Part shown: piece by piece, positions 13,792 to 25,888 of the stretch
How positions within the stretch are numbered: position 1 is the first letter of the stretch
Layout: every line of letters begins with the position of its first letter
Origin: Gymnogyps californianus
Taxonomy: Eukaryota > Chordata > Aves > Accipitriformes > Cathartidae
Reading direction: 5' to 3'
Assembly: GCF_018139145.2 (NCBI RefSeq)
Contig: NC_059473.1
Span: 60,370,707 to 60,434,706, forward strand
DNA: 64,000 bases
The notes under the pieces: generated by a model
Seen by the model: only the letters and a program-made list of their open reading frames with translations
What the model was told of the DNA's origin: nothing
Databases searched by the model: none
Translations under genes and position numbers: made by a program

Positions 13792-16680
13792 GTACAACAG
13801 GCTAGTCCTACAAAACCCTTGGAAGTCCACCCCCTCTTCCATGCCCTCATCTTTGTGTAAATGTCCCCGTGCCTTTGAAGGAGAATGCATTCACTTAGTC
13901 AGGGATGGCTTGGGAGAAACATATCACCTGCAAACAACTCCAGGTGTGCCCAAGTCATCTGCCATCTATTCTGTTCGCCCTAGGGCAACCACTGTGGTAC
14001 AACAAACACATTGCTCTAATGCATCGTGGTATAAGATCCGTTCCAAACTGAGGGGCAGACCATAGCAAAGGCTCTGAGTCTGCAAAGCAGAGGTGGGTGG
14101 TAGAGAGGGAATCGATCTCTTCAGGGAGACAAGAAGCTGTGTAAGGGACCTTCATTTGTAAACATCCCATATGACAGGCCTTTTCTGTTAATAATCAGTG
14201 TGGAGATTGGCTTTGGGAGCTGCATCTATGTTACCCTTTACACACTGGTGGAGGAAGCTGTGAAGCTGCTCTAGCTGCTAGGTGTGAGGGCAGCTCACGC
14301 TGTGCTGGTCCTCCTGTCTTCACCCACCTGGCGCAGCAGCTTTTCTGACCTCGGGACCCTGCATGCAGCTCTGTGGTGCTCGACAGGAGCCAGCACATGC
14401 TCGCTTACTGCTTTTCACAAACACAGCCAAGCTTCATTCTGTGTGGCCATACAATTACTCCACCAAGCCACAGCTTTTTAGGATGCCTGCTATTCAGATG
14501 GGGCATGTTTGTCATAATGAAATAAGCTGCTTTAAAGTCATTTTGGCACAAATTAAGTGTTTGTGATACACACCATAAAAGAGCTATAAAAAAAAGAATG
14601 GTATCAGGAGGGTAAAAAAAATCAAATTGTTTTCCATATGGGCAGGCAGGCCTATACACATTACCTTCCACGTACAATGGCCATTATATCCCCACAACTG
14701 TTAATAGATGGGAACTAATTAGATAGAGATACAGCAGTGTGGGCCAACAGACAGTCTGGTGATGTGTTGGCAATACACCACCCATTACTGTATCTTTTCC
14801 TCCTGGGAAATTCAAAGCATTATGCCCTGTGTACAGCTGTGCCCTATTTGTAATCTAAGCTTCTGGCCTGGCTAATCACCACCCATTAAACTCCCATTTT
14901 ATTCACGAGTCACACATTTTCCAGATCAAACCCCGTGTCGTAATCATGCAACAGACTGAGCTCAGAAATACATCTGTGTACAGTGCTGGAAGTGAGGGCA
15001 AGGCAGAACTGAATTGCATAGGTCCCCTAAGCCTCCAAGATACTTAACAGACAGATATGTTTAGACACACATTTAACAGACGTACTGAAAAATAGGTGCC
15101 CCTTCTCCCAGGAGTCCTGCTGGGACTATCAGCAGAGCTGCTGCAGCTGCCAGGGAGCCTCGGAAGAAATTCTCAGGAGAATGCGATGCAGGATGACAAT
15201 ATTTCTGCAAGAACATGCATTGGCCCATGGAATTTAGTAGGGAAATGACGGATGTTATGGGACTGCTAATTAACAAAAAATCAGTTACAGCAGTGAGTAA
15301 AAGATCTGTGGTAAATACACAGGGTTGCAGAGTAATTGATTGAGATTCCTGTAAGTTTCAGCCCTAAACAAGTCTACAGACTGGTGTCTCTACAGGAGCA
15401 TGGAAGTGGTGGGCGTCAGGACTTGAAAGGTCATCTACAGCATCTCCCCCCACAAAAGCAGGGCAGCTCTCCTTTTGCCCTTCTGGACACATCTCTGTCT
15501 AACCAAAAGTGAATTTTGCACCTTGGATTTCTGCCAGATTCAAGCTGAGACCGCCTGTGTGTTTCACATGACAACCCAGGATCAATACTGCACGGGCCAG
15601 GTCTGATGTGGTTAAGCAAAGAATGGCTTTCAGGATGAATTCAGCAGCGGATGTAGCCGTAATGTGCATCTGCAAAGACTTGTGCTATGACACAGCCTTG
15701 TCCCCTGCACATGTGAAATGGAGCATCCACTGGGGGAAGTAGCAGAGAGACCACAGTTTTACAAGCTACATCCACCACTGAAATATTCCCAACCCTTTGG
15801 CTCTCAGCCTTAGCTCCTCTTTTTCACTAGATCAAAAGACTGGTACCCAGAATACCAGGTTGTAATTTGCATCTGTCAATGAATAACTAGAACTAATATC
15901 ATGCATTTAACATCAAACATTGATGAATTTTCATAATGGCCTGGTAGAGTGAGTGCTGTTGTCCTTTTGTTCCTGATGTGCCCAGGTTTGGGGGGAGTCG
16001 GCAACAGACGAGGAGGTACAGGGAGAGCAGAGGTAGATTTTTCCTGGATTTTTTGATCTCTTCAGTTGAATTAAACTTTATTACTTGGACATGTAATTCT
16101 TACTAAGACATATTTTAAGCAAGACATTTTATTACATATTGTCATACATCAATAAATTATTACATAACACCACTTCTGTAGAAGTCCAATGCTTAGATTC
16201 TCAAGAACTAGTTGGCACCGGCAAAGTGTGTGTCTACATCTGCTTGCAGACAGTAAGCTGTTGCCATTAGTTTTTCAAAAAATATACAAAAACATTTCTC
16301 TGAATCTTGGCTATTCCACTCCCCCATCTTTTTAACTATTCTTAGTGTAACTTGGTCTGGTGGTGCGTCTTTGAACTGCTAAATCTAAGGTCTCTGAGCA
16401 GTCAAAGGACAGACTGTACCCACTGCCCTTTAACGGTAAGGAGAAGCTGCCCACACTGCAGCCCCCTCTGCACATCCCACCTCACACTGGTGATGCTAGA
16501 TGGAACCTTTACCTTGAGAGTGTCTCATCTTTTCCATCCATAACAGCTACAAGGGCTTTTTTTTTTTTCTTTAAGGAAAAAAAAAAGTAGCTCCTCTAAA
16601 AGGAAAGAGGAAGCCAGAAATTTCGTAGCATCTCAGTCCTGCCCCATGATGCTTCTTCCTGTCTGTGAATTTCCACCTGC
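13792..16680. other. Intergenic DNA upstream of TAGAP
   Basis: No coding exon, RNA gene or repeat of a known family was recognised. The stretch nearest TAGAP (about 16.55-16.68 kb) has poly-T and poly-A runs followed by GGAA-containing sites, compatible with but not proof of a lymphoid promoter-proximal region. Confidence 0.5.
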
Positions 16681-16690
16681 CCCTTCTGCA

Positions 16691-16698
16691 TATATAAG
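16691..16698 (+). promoter_or_regulatory. TAGAP: TATA box of the TAGAP promoter
   Basis: TATATAAG lies about 30 bp upstream of a plausible start region near 16720, which is followed by a candidate first exon with a strong donor. It is the only TATA-like box with correctly placed splice signals ahead of the coding exons. There is no CpG island here, which suits an inducible lymphocyte gene. The assignment is inferred from position. Confidence 0.55.
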
Positions 16699-16719
16699 GC
16701 AGCACACGAGGGGTAGAAC

Positions 16720-16834
16720 TGTTTAGTCGTCTGTCTCCGTCCAAAGGATTAGTAGCAGCGGGGAGTGATGCTGTTTCTCCTTTCCTCTGCAGTTCGCGGG
16801 AGGTGAAGGAGCTCTGGCTGGACTCACTCCTTGG
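16720..16834 (+). other. TAGAP: Candidate non-coding first exon of TAGAP
   Basis: The start is set about 30 bp after the TATA box and is approximate. The end is a good donor, TTGG|GTAAGT. The most likely partner is the acceptor AATAAACAG ending at 17268, which has a pyrimidine-rich tract before it and lies 58 bp upstream of the TAGAP start codon. With nine coding exons this would give a ten-exon gene. RNA evidence is needed for the exact ends. Confidence 0.45.
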
Positions 16835-17326
16835 GTAAGTACTGCCCGGGATAAAATCTGTGGCATCACGGTTGAAGTCAGTGGAGTGCTCCAGATGCAG
16901 CTGTACAGAGACGTACAAAAATATAGACAGGGGAGAGGTGCGCCCACTGCTAAGGGTAGCTCGTGGGCAGAGCTGACTGACTCGTTTAACCTTGTGTTTG
17001 CAGATTAACAACCATACGTAGCTGTCACCACTTGCTTATTTTTTGCATGGATTAAAAATAGAAAGCTGCTTTTTTTGTTTTAATCAAGAGGCAGATAGGG
17101 CAGCAGGGCTCAGTGCCTTCCAGAGAAGGGCTTTATGATTGACTTGTGTGGGATATCTTGCTGGTTCAGGATCATACCTAAATGCTAGACTGGCTTGCAG
17201 GGGAGAAAGACAAGAAGGGTGCAGTTTTACAAAGCTCTTTCTTTGTCCATTCCCTGTTCAATAAACAGGCAAACAAAAGGACCAAAGGAAACCAGAGTGT
17301 CCAGAGCTCCCCCGATCAAACTCCTA

Positions 17327-17353
17327 ATGAAAGTGTTAAGCAGCTGTAATACT
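17327..17353 (+). CDS. TAGAP: TAGAP coding exon 1 (residues 1-9)
   Basis: This encodes MKVLSSCNT and ends at the donor ACT|GTGAGTG in phase 0. It matches the short mammalian start exon in length and pattern (M-K-x-x-S-S-x-N). The 5' side extends as untranslated sequence to the probable acceptor at 17268. Confidence 0.85.
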
Positions 17354-20300
17354 GTGAGTGTCTTTATTGTTTCAGCTCTGTCAACAGAGTGATTTTGAAA
17401 AGCTCTGATTTCTAAACCATAGCATTCAGTTACTCACATAGTGTCTTTGTTTTCTTGCCTAGTCAAAGACGCTAAATGCTGGGAACATGGAGAGTCTGAT
17501 TGAGTGCCAGTCGGAGGTAAGCAGCTGCTACATTTCCCCCAATACTTCTTGGGTACTGATGTGAGATATCTTAGCAAAGTGGAGGTGGCCCCTGTAGGAG
17601 CTGCCGGCTGCCTACCATTACCCACGAGTAGGCAGAGCCCTTCGAAGGCAACTCCGTGCAGCACCGTCCAGAAGGAGCTGGGCATTGCTGTGAGCAGCCA
17701 GCGCATTCCCCGGGGCTCCCGGGGAGCTTTGCTCAGGAATCTGGCAGGCTCCAAAGCCATCAAGGCTCCCCGGAGGAGTTTGGGAGGAAATCTCCAGTGC
17801 CAGGGGAGGACAGAGAGAAGCAGGCTGTGTCTGGCTGTGGCTTCTCTGGATCAAAAGAGCAGCCTGCAAGAGCACGGGGTTGTGACCTGCCAGGCAGGTC
17901 TGGGGTGGCTGGCTGAAGGGTTTACCACAAACCCCTCTATCGGGCAATGAGGCAGTGTCACTCCTGGACTGAAGCACCGCTTCAGCAGGTGTTGGGCTTG
18001 CTCTGGTTATTCCCCGGAGCCTCCCACAGATTTCTGAGGAGCTGCAGCGACTCGCTGGTGGCCCTCGCTTCTGGTGGCAGCTCTGTAACCCTAACACGCT
18101 TCTTGCAGGCTGATGCCAAGAAATGCCCCTCACTGGTCCCAGCAGACACTGAAGACAGACTTTGCCACTCAACTGGTGAGTTTTAAAAACAAACTGAGGA
18201 ACTGCCTTCTTATATAATGCTTGCAAGCTGGTGCTTCTGCAAAACCACCCGAAACTGCCCGCTTCACCTCCCTGAGAGCAATCCACAGCCCTCAGCCCCA
18301 TCCAGGAGATGGCTTAAGCCCCGGAGTGCCACTCACTTGCAAATGACTTCTTTCCCTTATGCTAAGTGGCAGAGGTGACAGTGCTGAGTGCCAGAGGTCT
18401 TGTATCCCTATTCCCTGGTCCTCAGAGCCATGTTTCATTGTGTTCCCTGGCAGCACTGGGAAGTAAATGTGTTCCTTTCTCACTCGAGCGTCACCACTGA
18501 GGTGTGGCACTGCAAGCGAGTACCGAGTACCGCTACCAGCGGTTGCACGCCAGAGCAAATAAACCCTCTTGGCAGCAGCAACAGCACTTGTTTTCTCTCA
18601 CCATGCAAAACCTCAGCACCTGTAAACAAGCTGGTCCTCCAGGGACCTGCCATTAGCAGGGCAGGGTCAGATTTGGAGCAGATCATCATATCAGACCATT
18701 TTTCAGGAGTATCAGAAGCAAATATTTTATATGACATTATAATGTTAGGTGACTTTCTCATAGCTTTTAATCCCTCCCTACCAAGGACTTGTGCTAAGCC
18801 ACAAATACAGGTCCTGAGAACTTCTCATCTGCATAAGACAACTTCATTTTGGAGTAGAAGGCAAGTCCTTTATAGGAAATTTGCAGAAGGCAACTCCTTT
18901 AGAAAGCTTTCTAGCAAAAAGATTCTTCTCTCACTGTTTCTGAAAGGGAAAAAACCCCACACCTCATCCCAATACAACCATCATCTCCAAATTCCTAGCA
19001 TGCCCTCCTCTTTAAGATGCAGATGCAAAACCCATGTTAAGAGATTTCTGACCCTGAAGCCAATGAGGCCTTACTGTGATGCTCCCATCCTCTGGAGCAA
19101 GTATCACCTTCCACTGGCTGGCTGGCAGGGGGCAAGCACTAGCTCTAGCAGGACCACTATCATTGGAGCTGGCTCCGAAGCTGGCAGAGCTGGAGCCATG
19201 TGTTTTCATTTCAGCCTGTGAAAGAGGCTGAAAAGCAGGAGCCCCTAGTTCCGCTCTTGCCCTAAGGCTCAGCCACAGTCAGACCGCATAGTGAAAATTG
19301 TTGTCATTGCCAGCTGCCCAAGTGACATATCTGCCTTAGACAGTTATCACAGAAACCGCTGCAATATCAAAAATCTCTATAAATGCTGTTATTCTGTGCC
19401 TTGTATGTTCCCACTCTCTAAGAAGAAATGGTGACTAGAATGTAAAAAAAAACAACCCCAAAACAGGAAAGGTGGTGTCCTTAGAGGGATGGTCACAGTT
19501 TTACAGTTTAGGTGGTTGTTTCCTTAGTAACCACTTAGTTGTCTTTCAGTTTCTCCCCGTTTAGTTTGAGTTGTTTCAACATACATCCCTCCGCTGCACA
19601 CAGATGAAAGGCCGCATAGCGCGCTCTGTTTTTTTTTAAATTAATTTTTTGCTTTTCTTTTGCTTGCAGCAGATGGAACAAAGAAAAGAAAGAAGGTGAT
19701 ATCACAGTCATTTACTCTGAGACGAAGCTCTACCAATGGGAATTCCCCAGGGCAGCTAGACTCGGGTGCCAAAATCGCTCTGTTTGGCCAGCCTCTGGCA
19801 ATTATCTGTGGGGAAGATGACACGCTGCCCCAACCGGTCCAGGTAAGCAAGCCTGGCAATACAGTTATCATACCTCTGGCTTCCAGTGTGAGGCAGGATC
19901 CCCACTATTTGTGCTGCAGCACAAACACATCAGGAGATGAGTGATTTTGGTGTTACCCCTCCACACACACTTCTGACAAGCTCAGGGCCCATCGCAGATG
20001 TAGAAAGGGTCAGGTCTGTGGGTTTTGTCCAGCCCACGCAGCTTTAACTGGAAGTAACTTTGAGTGGAGATAACCCAGGACCAGGAATAGGAGAAGAAGA
20101 TCTGCTCCCTAGTATAAACATCTGTGATTCTACAGACGTCATTTAAATGAATCTTTCAGCAGCATAAACTTCCAAGGATTTCTGTATTTCCCTGAAAAAA
20201 GTGTTCAGCTATGGACTGCCACTGACAAATACCTAAACACCATCTTCTGGATAAAAATGGTCTTGTGACAGTTCTCCCACTGAGTTGGCTTTTCCAATAG

Positions 20301-23300
20301 ACAGGCTTTTGTCTCTTCTAAGCAATATTTGCCTGGCTTGGGAGGGAAGGGATTTGAACTAAGACTTAAGCCATCCCTTGTTTCCTTCTGGAAGGAAGCA
20401 GGGATGACTCCACTGAAGTTAGTGGAATTCACCAGTCCAAAAAGAGGGTGGGTTGGGGGAAAATCAGGTTATTGCCCATGTAATCTACTTGGAGCAAGAA
20501 CCGGATTCTGACCTAAGTAGAGCACAGTGTAGCTCCAGACAATTTTTCTTCTGTTTCTAATGTCCACCTGCTAAAGGACCTTCCTTCACCCAAGTAACTG
20601 TTCTCCCATTCCTGTCCTGGTTTTTTCCCTGCAGGATCTCCTAGCCATATTGTATATGAAAGGACCTTCCACTGAAGGGATATTCAGAAAAGCTGCCAAT
20701 GAGAAAGCACGAAAGGAGTTGAAGGAGGACCTAAACAAAGGCGGGAATGTTGATTTGAAAAGCAAATCTGTGCACCTGCTGGCAGTGGTCTTGAAGGTGA
20801 GCTCCTCTGACCTGCAGCAGTGGGAAGACATTGCTAATCTGCACAGACCCACTTCAGTGCCCAGAGCTGACCTAGGTGGGACTCCAACCTAAAGCCAGAG
20901 CAAAGCCAGACTAAATGTTTCAGGCTTAGGCAAGTTTGGCATTTTCCTTTTCCACCTTACTTCCAGTCCCACTTGTGCTGCCGATTTCCTGCATGCCCCA
21001 AGGAAACTCACTTCATTCTCCTCCTCAGCATCCTCCCCAGGGAGGAATACTGAGATTTATGGGTGAACGAAAAGCAGCTAAGAGCTGGGTCCCATTACTA
21101 CACCAATGCAAGCGTACTTGGCATGTACTTGTGCATTGCACTGCTCTGCCAGTGCTGATGGTCAGGTAGCTCAAGCCAACCTGCCTCCTAGTGAGCCCAT
21201 GTCACAGTGATGCTCCCTTTGTGCTCAGGGGTAGTGTCCAAAGCCTCATCTAAATCTCTTGGCCTTGCAGGACTTCATCCGAAATATTCCCTCCAAACTC
21301 CTGTCAGCTGACCTCTATGAGAAGTGGATGCAAGCTCTGGAGAAGCCAAGCAAGCAGGAAAAGATTGAAGAATTGAAAGAGTAAGTTTTGCAACCAGGAA
21401 GTTTGGCAACCAGCCCCAATGTGATGGAGTGGCTGGTAGAGGCCAATGTTGTCTCTTGAAATTGAGAGTCTCATTTAAAAGCCTGTCATTTATATGAGCT
21501 TGCCATTGCTCCAGGAGGTTTGGTTTAGAAGGCTCTAGCAGCAGCACTTCCTGAAGTTATTTGAGATTGGTCTATGAAATGACTAGCATAGGAAGAGGAG
21601 AGAGGCTGCTAACGTAGTCATGGTGCTGTGGGACAGGCACTGACAGGGAGCCTTCACATCTGCTGGCAGTGAAGTCAGGCATGTGGAGACCACCACCGTG
21701 TTTTGCTCATTAGAAAGAGCAGATGTGGAGGCTGGCTGGGAGTGCTTTGAAAGCTGCACAGCACAACCACAGGCTTTCACGTGCCTTTGGGAAGCCTCCA
21801 GTGACATCTCCTGACCTCATCCCATCTACTCAAGGACACGGACTGCTGTAATGCTTGCCTTTCAGTCAAGATCTTGTAATTCAAGATCTTATAATTAACC
21901 ACATGCCCAGCTGCCACTGGGGATTTCTGAATGATACTTCTGCTAAGCAGTGAAAAAAAGCACACACATGCCTCTTTCTGGAGGAAGCGTCATCTACCTG
22001 AGTTTAATTGAGACTTGCTCAAATCAAGAAGGAGCGGCTGCTGCACCATGAATTAACGTCACATTTTGTTTGTGTTCATGCAGGGTGGCTGACAAACTGC
22101 CTAGACCAAACCTCGTCTTGCTCAAGCACTTGCTCTCTCTGCTCCACCACGTCAGCCAAAACGCCGAGACCAACAGGATGGACTCCAGCAATCTGGCCAT
22201 CTGCGTTGGCCCAAATATGCTGAGCTCAGAGACAGACAACGCGCTCCCCCTGGAAGTGCAGAAGGAGATGAATGACAAGGTGTGTTGAACTCACCACGCA
22301 GCCGCCCTCTTCGGGGCAGCTCGGTGCCATTCATAGGGATCCCACTGCCATTGCAAAAGCTGAACAAAACAGCACCCCTGGACATCGGGGGTGCCCCTCA
22401 GCTCAGGTGCCTGCAATGGGATGGGCAAGGCTGCCCCTCGTCTCACCTCCTCTGAGCAAAAGTAGCAGTTGCCCTGCAGCCCCCTACGCCGTAGCACAGC
22501 TCCTGAATACTTTGCATGCAGAGAGCAAGGGGCACCCAGTGGGCATTGCCATCCGTGGGCCCTCTGGACAGCGAGGCCAAAGCTGTGGCTGATGGCGTTT
22601 TGTCTGTATCGGGACAGATCAATTCGTCTGCAGCATCAGGCCTCATCCTCCAGAGTGGACTCACCCTCTGACTTTAAGCTAGGATTTTGGCAAGCCACCC
22701 TGCTCTGTGCTGCCCTTCATACAAAGACAGCAGGCAGGGACAGGAAAGACTGTTCAATATGTTTTCAGCCCTTTTGACTGAAATAAACTGTTTTCTGTGT
22801 GCAGGTGACAGTGTTGGTGGAGTTCCTCATAAACAACTGCTCAGAAATATTTGGGGAGGACATTGCCTTCCCTGTCTGTGCCTCGGCTGAGGAGTCACCG
22901 GAGCACACAGACAGCTCCACAGGTATGAGAACAGACTGGGGATGTCACAGACTGGGGCTGCTGGGCTAAGTTCTTTAATTTGATATGGGAATACATCTGT
23001 GGAAACACAGAGAGTTGTGGAGGGCTCAAGACACTGTTGCAGTGTTCTTCTACAGGAACTCTTTCCATATAGTTCCCTTTGATCCTCAGATGGTCAGTGA
23101 AAACTAACTGGTGCTTTCTCCCCACAGAAGACTGTGCTGTTCAACAGAATGACTCTGCCTATGACAGCCCAGATCCTGAAGCTGAAGGCAGTCCCCGTAC
23201 CTCTCAGATGGAGCAGGCCAAAGGGAGGAGCACTAGTGTGAGCAGAAGATATCCAACACGCATCTCTGCCCCTTCACTGACTAATTTCAGTAATGACATC

Positions 23301-24302
23301 AGCACGATGGACAGGAGGTACTCAGAGCCAGACCTGTCCTTCCAGAACCGCCTTGAAGGCAGGATAAGGAAACAGAAGCTAAACAAAAGTGAGGACAATT
23401 TTCCGCTTCAGCAGAAACAGCTAGGGTTGGAGGCACTGGAGAAACAGCTTGCAATCTTACCTTCACAATTATCAACTGACTCTCTACCCAAAACATCCTC
23501 CACTTGCTCCCTTGAGAGCTCTGACGGCTCGGTCTTCACCAGCTCCCCGGTAGCTTCACCCTCTTGTCCCAAAAAAACCTTTTTAAATAGGCCCCAGTCC
23601 TTTTCCACCAAGGCCACCGAAGACTGCAGTACGCCTAGCAGAGAGATCAAAAAGCATTCCATGTCGTTCTCTTTTGCAAACCGCAGGAAAACACTAATAA
23701 AAACCCAGAGTTGGGGACCTGGAAAAAACATGGGTTTTCAGAGAGACAGTTTCACAAAGAAAGAAGATCAGTTCTCCTGCAGAGTTGTCCAGGAGAACAG
23801 CCCTGATGATGACAAACCATTGCCTGTGGCATATCAGCAAAGGCCCCGTTTCAGGTCAGCTGATGAAGTGTTCAGAGAGGTAGACCAGAGGAATCCTGGA
23901 AGACCACCCTCTTACGAAGAGGCTACTAAAAACTGCCTGGCCACTGAAGTTCCCTCCCACAAGCTCACGGTTCAAACTATGAGATTAAAGGTGTCAAACC
24001 AGGACACTTTGCTGCCTCACCCATGCAGCAGCTGTGCACAGGACACAGCATATACGGCTCTAAGGGATCTACCCAGTGGCAGAGTTTCTGCAGTGAAGGA
24101 TTCTGATGTGGAAACTGAAACCCTCAGCGTCAATGTGGGAATAAACTCCCGTGTGAGTTTACCTGTGACCCCGGGAGTCTATCGATTGAGAGCCATGTCT
24201 GAATCCTGTCAAAAGAACAAACTTGAGTATGTGGCTCGGAGGTGCAGCCAGCCAGTTTTTGAGGTAGACCAGATCCAGTATGCTAAGGAATCCTATGTTT
24301 AA
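17327..24302 (+). CDS. TAGAP: TAGAP, T-cell activation RhoGTPase-activating protein (nine coding exons)
   Basis: A GTPase-activating protein for Rho-family GTPases, known in mammals from activated T cells, where it affects cytoskeleton and T-cell signalling. The nine coding exons (17327-17353, 17463-17516, 18109-18175, 19670-19842, 20635-20796, 21271-21380, 22084-22279, 22805-22922, 23128-24302) join with matching phases into 2082 nt, 693 residues plus stop; human TAGAP is about 731. The N-terminal start (MKVLSSCNT then SKTLNAGNMESLIECQSE) and the C-terminal end (RRCSQPVFEVDQIQYAKESY then V) both resemble the mammalian protein closely. The RhoGAP domain is roughly residues 87-283. It has the arginine finger R125 in STEGIFRKAAN, the conserved lysine K212, and N234 in SSNLAICVGPN. 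The tail (residues 303-693) is serine-rich and probably disordered, with RRxSxP motifs around S368 and S676 and a PPSY motif at 562-565. All junctions are GT-AG and no disruption is seen. Confidence 0.97.
17463..17516 (+). CDS. TAGAP: TAGAP coding exon 2 (residues 10-27)
   Basis: An 18-codon exon between the acceptor TTGCCTAG and the donor GTAAGC, phase 0 on both sides. It encodes SKTLNAGNMESLIECQSE, nearly identical to the mammalian TAGAP segment. Confidence 0.93.
18109..18175 (+). CDS. TAGAP: TAGAP coding exon 3 (residues 28-49)
   Basis: This exon lies between the acceptor TTCTTGCAG and the donor GTGAG and encodes ADAKKCPSLVPADTEDRLCHST. It ends in phase 1, which fits the next exon. This part is poorly conserved and acidic, as in mammals. 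Confidence 0.85.
19670..19842 (+). CDS. TAGAP: TAGAP coding exon 4 (residues 50-107)
   Basis: It begins with a basic stretch (TKKRKKV) that could serve as a nuclear or membrane-binding patch. It then enters the RhoGAP domain with LFGQPLAIICGEDDTLPQPV. The acceptor is TTGCTTGCAG and the donor GTAAGC; it ends in phase 0. Confidence 0.93.
20635..20796 (+). CDS. TAGAP: TAGAP coding exon 5, arginine-finger exon (residues 108-161)
   Basis: It encodes the RhoGAP motif MKGPSTEGIFRKAANEKA with the catalytic arginine finger R125, then a basic helix and the VHLLAVVLK segment. The boundaries are CCCTGCAG| and |GTGAGC, with 54 codons in phase 0. Confidence 0.96.
21271..21380 (+). CDS. TAGAP: TAGAP coding exon 6 (residues 162-197)
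   Basis: This encodes DFIRNIPSKLLSADLYEKWM and the following helix, the RhoGAP segment that follows the arginine finger. It ends in phase 2 at GA|GTAAGT. Confidence 0.95.
21867..21895. repeat. Tandem 15-bp duplication in TAGAP intron 6
   Basis: TCAAGATCTTGTAAT is followed at once by TCAAGATCTTATAAT, one change. Each unit contains the palindrome AGATCT. It lies in the intron between coding exons 6 and 7, away from the splice sites. Confidence 0.7.
22084..22279 (+). CDS. TAGAP: TAGAP coding exon 7, RhoGAP core (residues 198-263)
   Basis: It encodes VADKLPRPNLVLLKHLLSLL and MDSSNLAICVGPNML. K212 and N234 correspond to the lysine and asparagine that stabilise the GTPase transition state in RhoGAP domains. 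It lies between CATGCAG| and AAG|GTGTGT. Confidence 0.96.
22805..22922 (+). CDS. TAGAP: TAGAP coding exon 8 (residues 264-302)
   Basis: This encodes VTVLVEFLINNCSEIFGEDI, the last RhoGAP helix, followed by an acidic linker ending in EHTDSST. The donor is ACAG|GTATGA in phase 1. Confidence 0.95.
23128..24302 (+). CDS. TAGAP: TAGAP coding exon 9, C-terminal tail (residues 303-693)
   Basis: A long terminal exon beginning at the acceptor CCCCACAG and ending at TAA 24300-24302. The tail is serine-rich without a folded domain that I recognise. Landmarks are QQNDSAYDSPDPE at the start, MDRRYSEPDL around S368, SREIKKHSMSFSF, PPSYEEA at 562-568, and the conserved end RRCSQPVFE with S676. The two RRxSxP sites fit the consensus for basophilic kinases and 14-3-3 binding; PPSY fits the WW-domain ligand PPxY. 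Both functions are inferred. Confidence 0.97.
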
Positions 24303-25330
24303 AAAGCCTATTCCTCCTCTTCACACTGTACAAAGTACATATTGTAAAAATAGACATCTTTCTTGCTCATCCTTTGTAAGATTTTACTTTCAAGAGACCA
24401 AGAATAAGCTAGCTCTGCATGAACTTTTTTGCCTTGAGGCTTTCCTGAAGTGTCTGTCAGCTTGATGTCACATTCTTTCACCACAAGAGGTGGTGTGTAT
24501 TATTATGTAAAAATGTAACTGAATACGCTGTACATAACCTGTTGTGTGGAAAAACTACTTAGTAGTTGATAAACAGTGTTGTATTTGTATCCCTGAAAGG
24601 ATAATTAAAAGGTTGGCAGGTCCAAATCCTGTCCCACCTTCCTTTTCTTTTCTGTATGGTCACAGACTCCATTCCGTTTGTCACGTGTGTGTGCCAGGCT
24701 GATGCAATGCTTTGCTGATTTTCTGCATTAAGGAGTGGGCTGGCAGTTACCCTAACTGGGGAAGAGCTGTTCTGTCATCCAGGCCACTTCAGCACTCTTC
24801 CATAAACCCCCTGTACCTGCTGCCCTTCCCTCTTCCTGCTTGCTGGTGATGAGAATAATCTGACCACTAACCCGCATTAGTGTTGTATACCGAGCCTGGG
24901 TTTAGAGCCACTGAAGCCCTACAAGATCATTAGGGGAATGTACCAAGTAAACCTCATGTGGCCTGACGTGCTTTTAGTCTAAATAAACTGGACAGGCTAA
25001 GCAGGTTTGCTTTTATGAGGGGAAAAAAACCCAAACAACAAAAACTCCTGTAAGGAAACATTCTGGATTCCAGCTTTAAATAGTCAAAGCTGCAGCTCAT
25101 TAAAAAAAAAAAAGAAAGAAAAAAAGACAAAAAAGAAAATACCAGGTGGTGTCCTTATAACCTTGTAAAAATGACTGGAAGTGCAATGTGTTTTTACATG
25201 TAGGAACTTGTTTTGGTTAGCACTTACCTCCCCTTTTATGGCTCAGCACAGCCTTGAACCAGGAGCGGGGAGACTTTTGTTTTTCTCCTGTGTAACTTCA
25301 CTACAATAAAACAGTTTTCTGCATGAATGC
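24303..25330 (+). other. TAGAP: TAGAP 3' untranslated region with polyadenylation signals
   Basis: The sequence after the stop is A/T-rich. AATAAA occurs at 24982-24987 and again at 25305-25310, the latter followed by T/G-rich DNA (CTGTCCATTGTCTGTC). I take the second as the likely main end. The segment also has an A-rich tract at about 25100-25140. The exact cleavage site is inferred. Confidence 0.6.
25100..25140. repeat. A-rich low-complexity tract
   Basis: A run of adenines interrupted by single G and C bases in the probable TAGAP 3' UTR. Confidence 0.75.
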
Positions 25331-25888
25331 TAAACTGTCCATTGTCTGTCTTTAAAACACCCAGGTCCTACATGTACTGTACCTACTTTTATACTATTCT
25401 ACAGGTACTGCAGGTCTGCTTGAATGACATGGCACATCTAAGTAGTGGGAAGGAAAGGAACTGACCAGCAGTATCACTACTATTGTTGCTGTAAGAGGCT
25501 GCAGGCTAGATTTTGGGCACAAATCCCTCTCTGTCAGGAAAACAAGTTACACTGCCACGTAACAACAGTTATCAGTGAGGTGGAGAAGGAGCTGCAGAGA
25601 GGTCATGCTGCTCCAAAAGTGGAGCAGGTTAGAAATAGCATACCAGCATCTCAGGTATGATGTTTTCCAGGTGTAGCTGTTCACAGGACACAGAGAAAGG
25701 GGAAGGAGAGCACCTGGCCTGACAGGAGAAACGATGTGAGAAAGACCATACTGGTAGGCTGCAACTAGAGACAATGCCTGCTCACTCAGCCCCCTTAAGC
25801 AGTGGCACTCTGCTTCCAAGCAAGCTGAATGAGAGGGCTCTGCTGGAAGCTGCAAAAGGCATTTGCCATGCTCTGGAATGTGCAACTC

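Noticed and set aside
17504..18301. Long frames in TAGAP intron 2 (148 codons on + and 227 on -)
   Set aside because: They are not in phase with the flanking exons, overlap each other on opposite strands, and the real junction 17516-18109 keeps the TAGAP frame.
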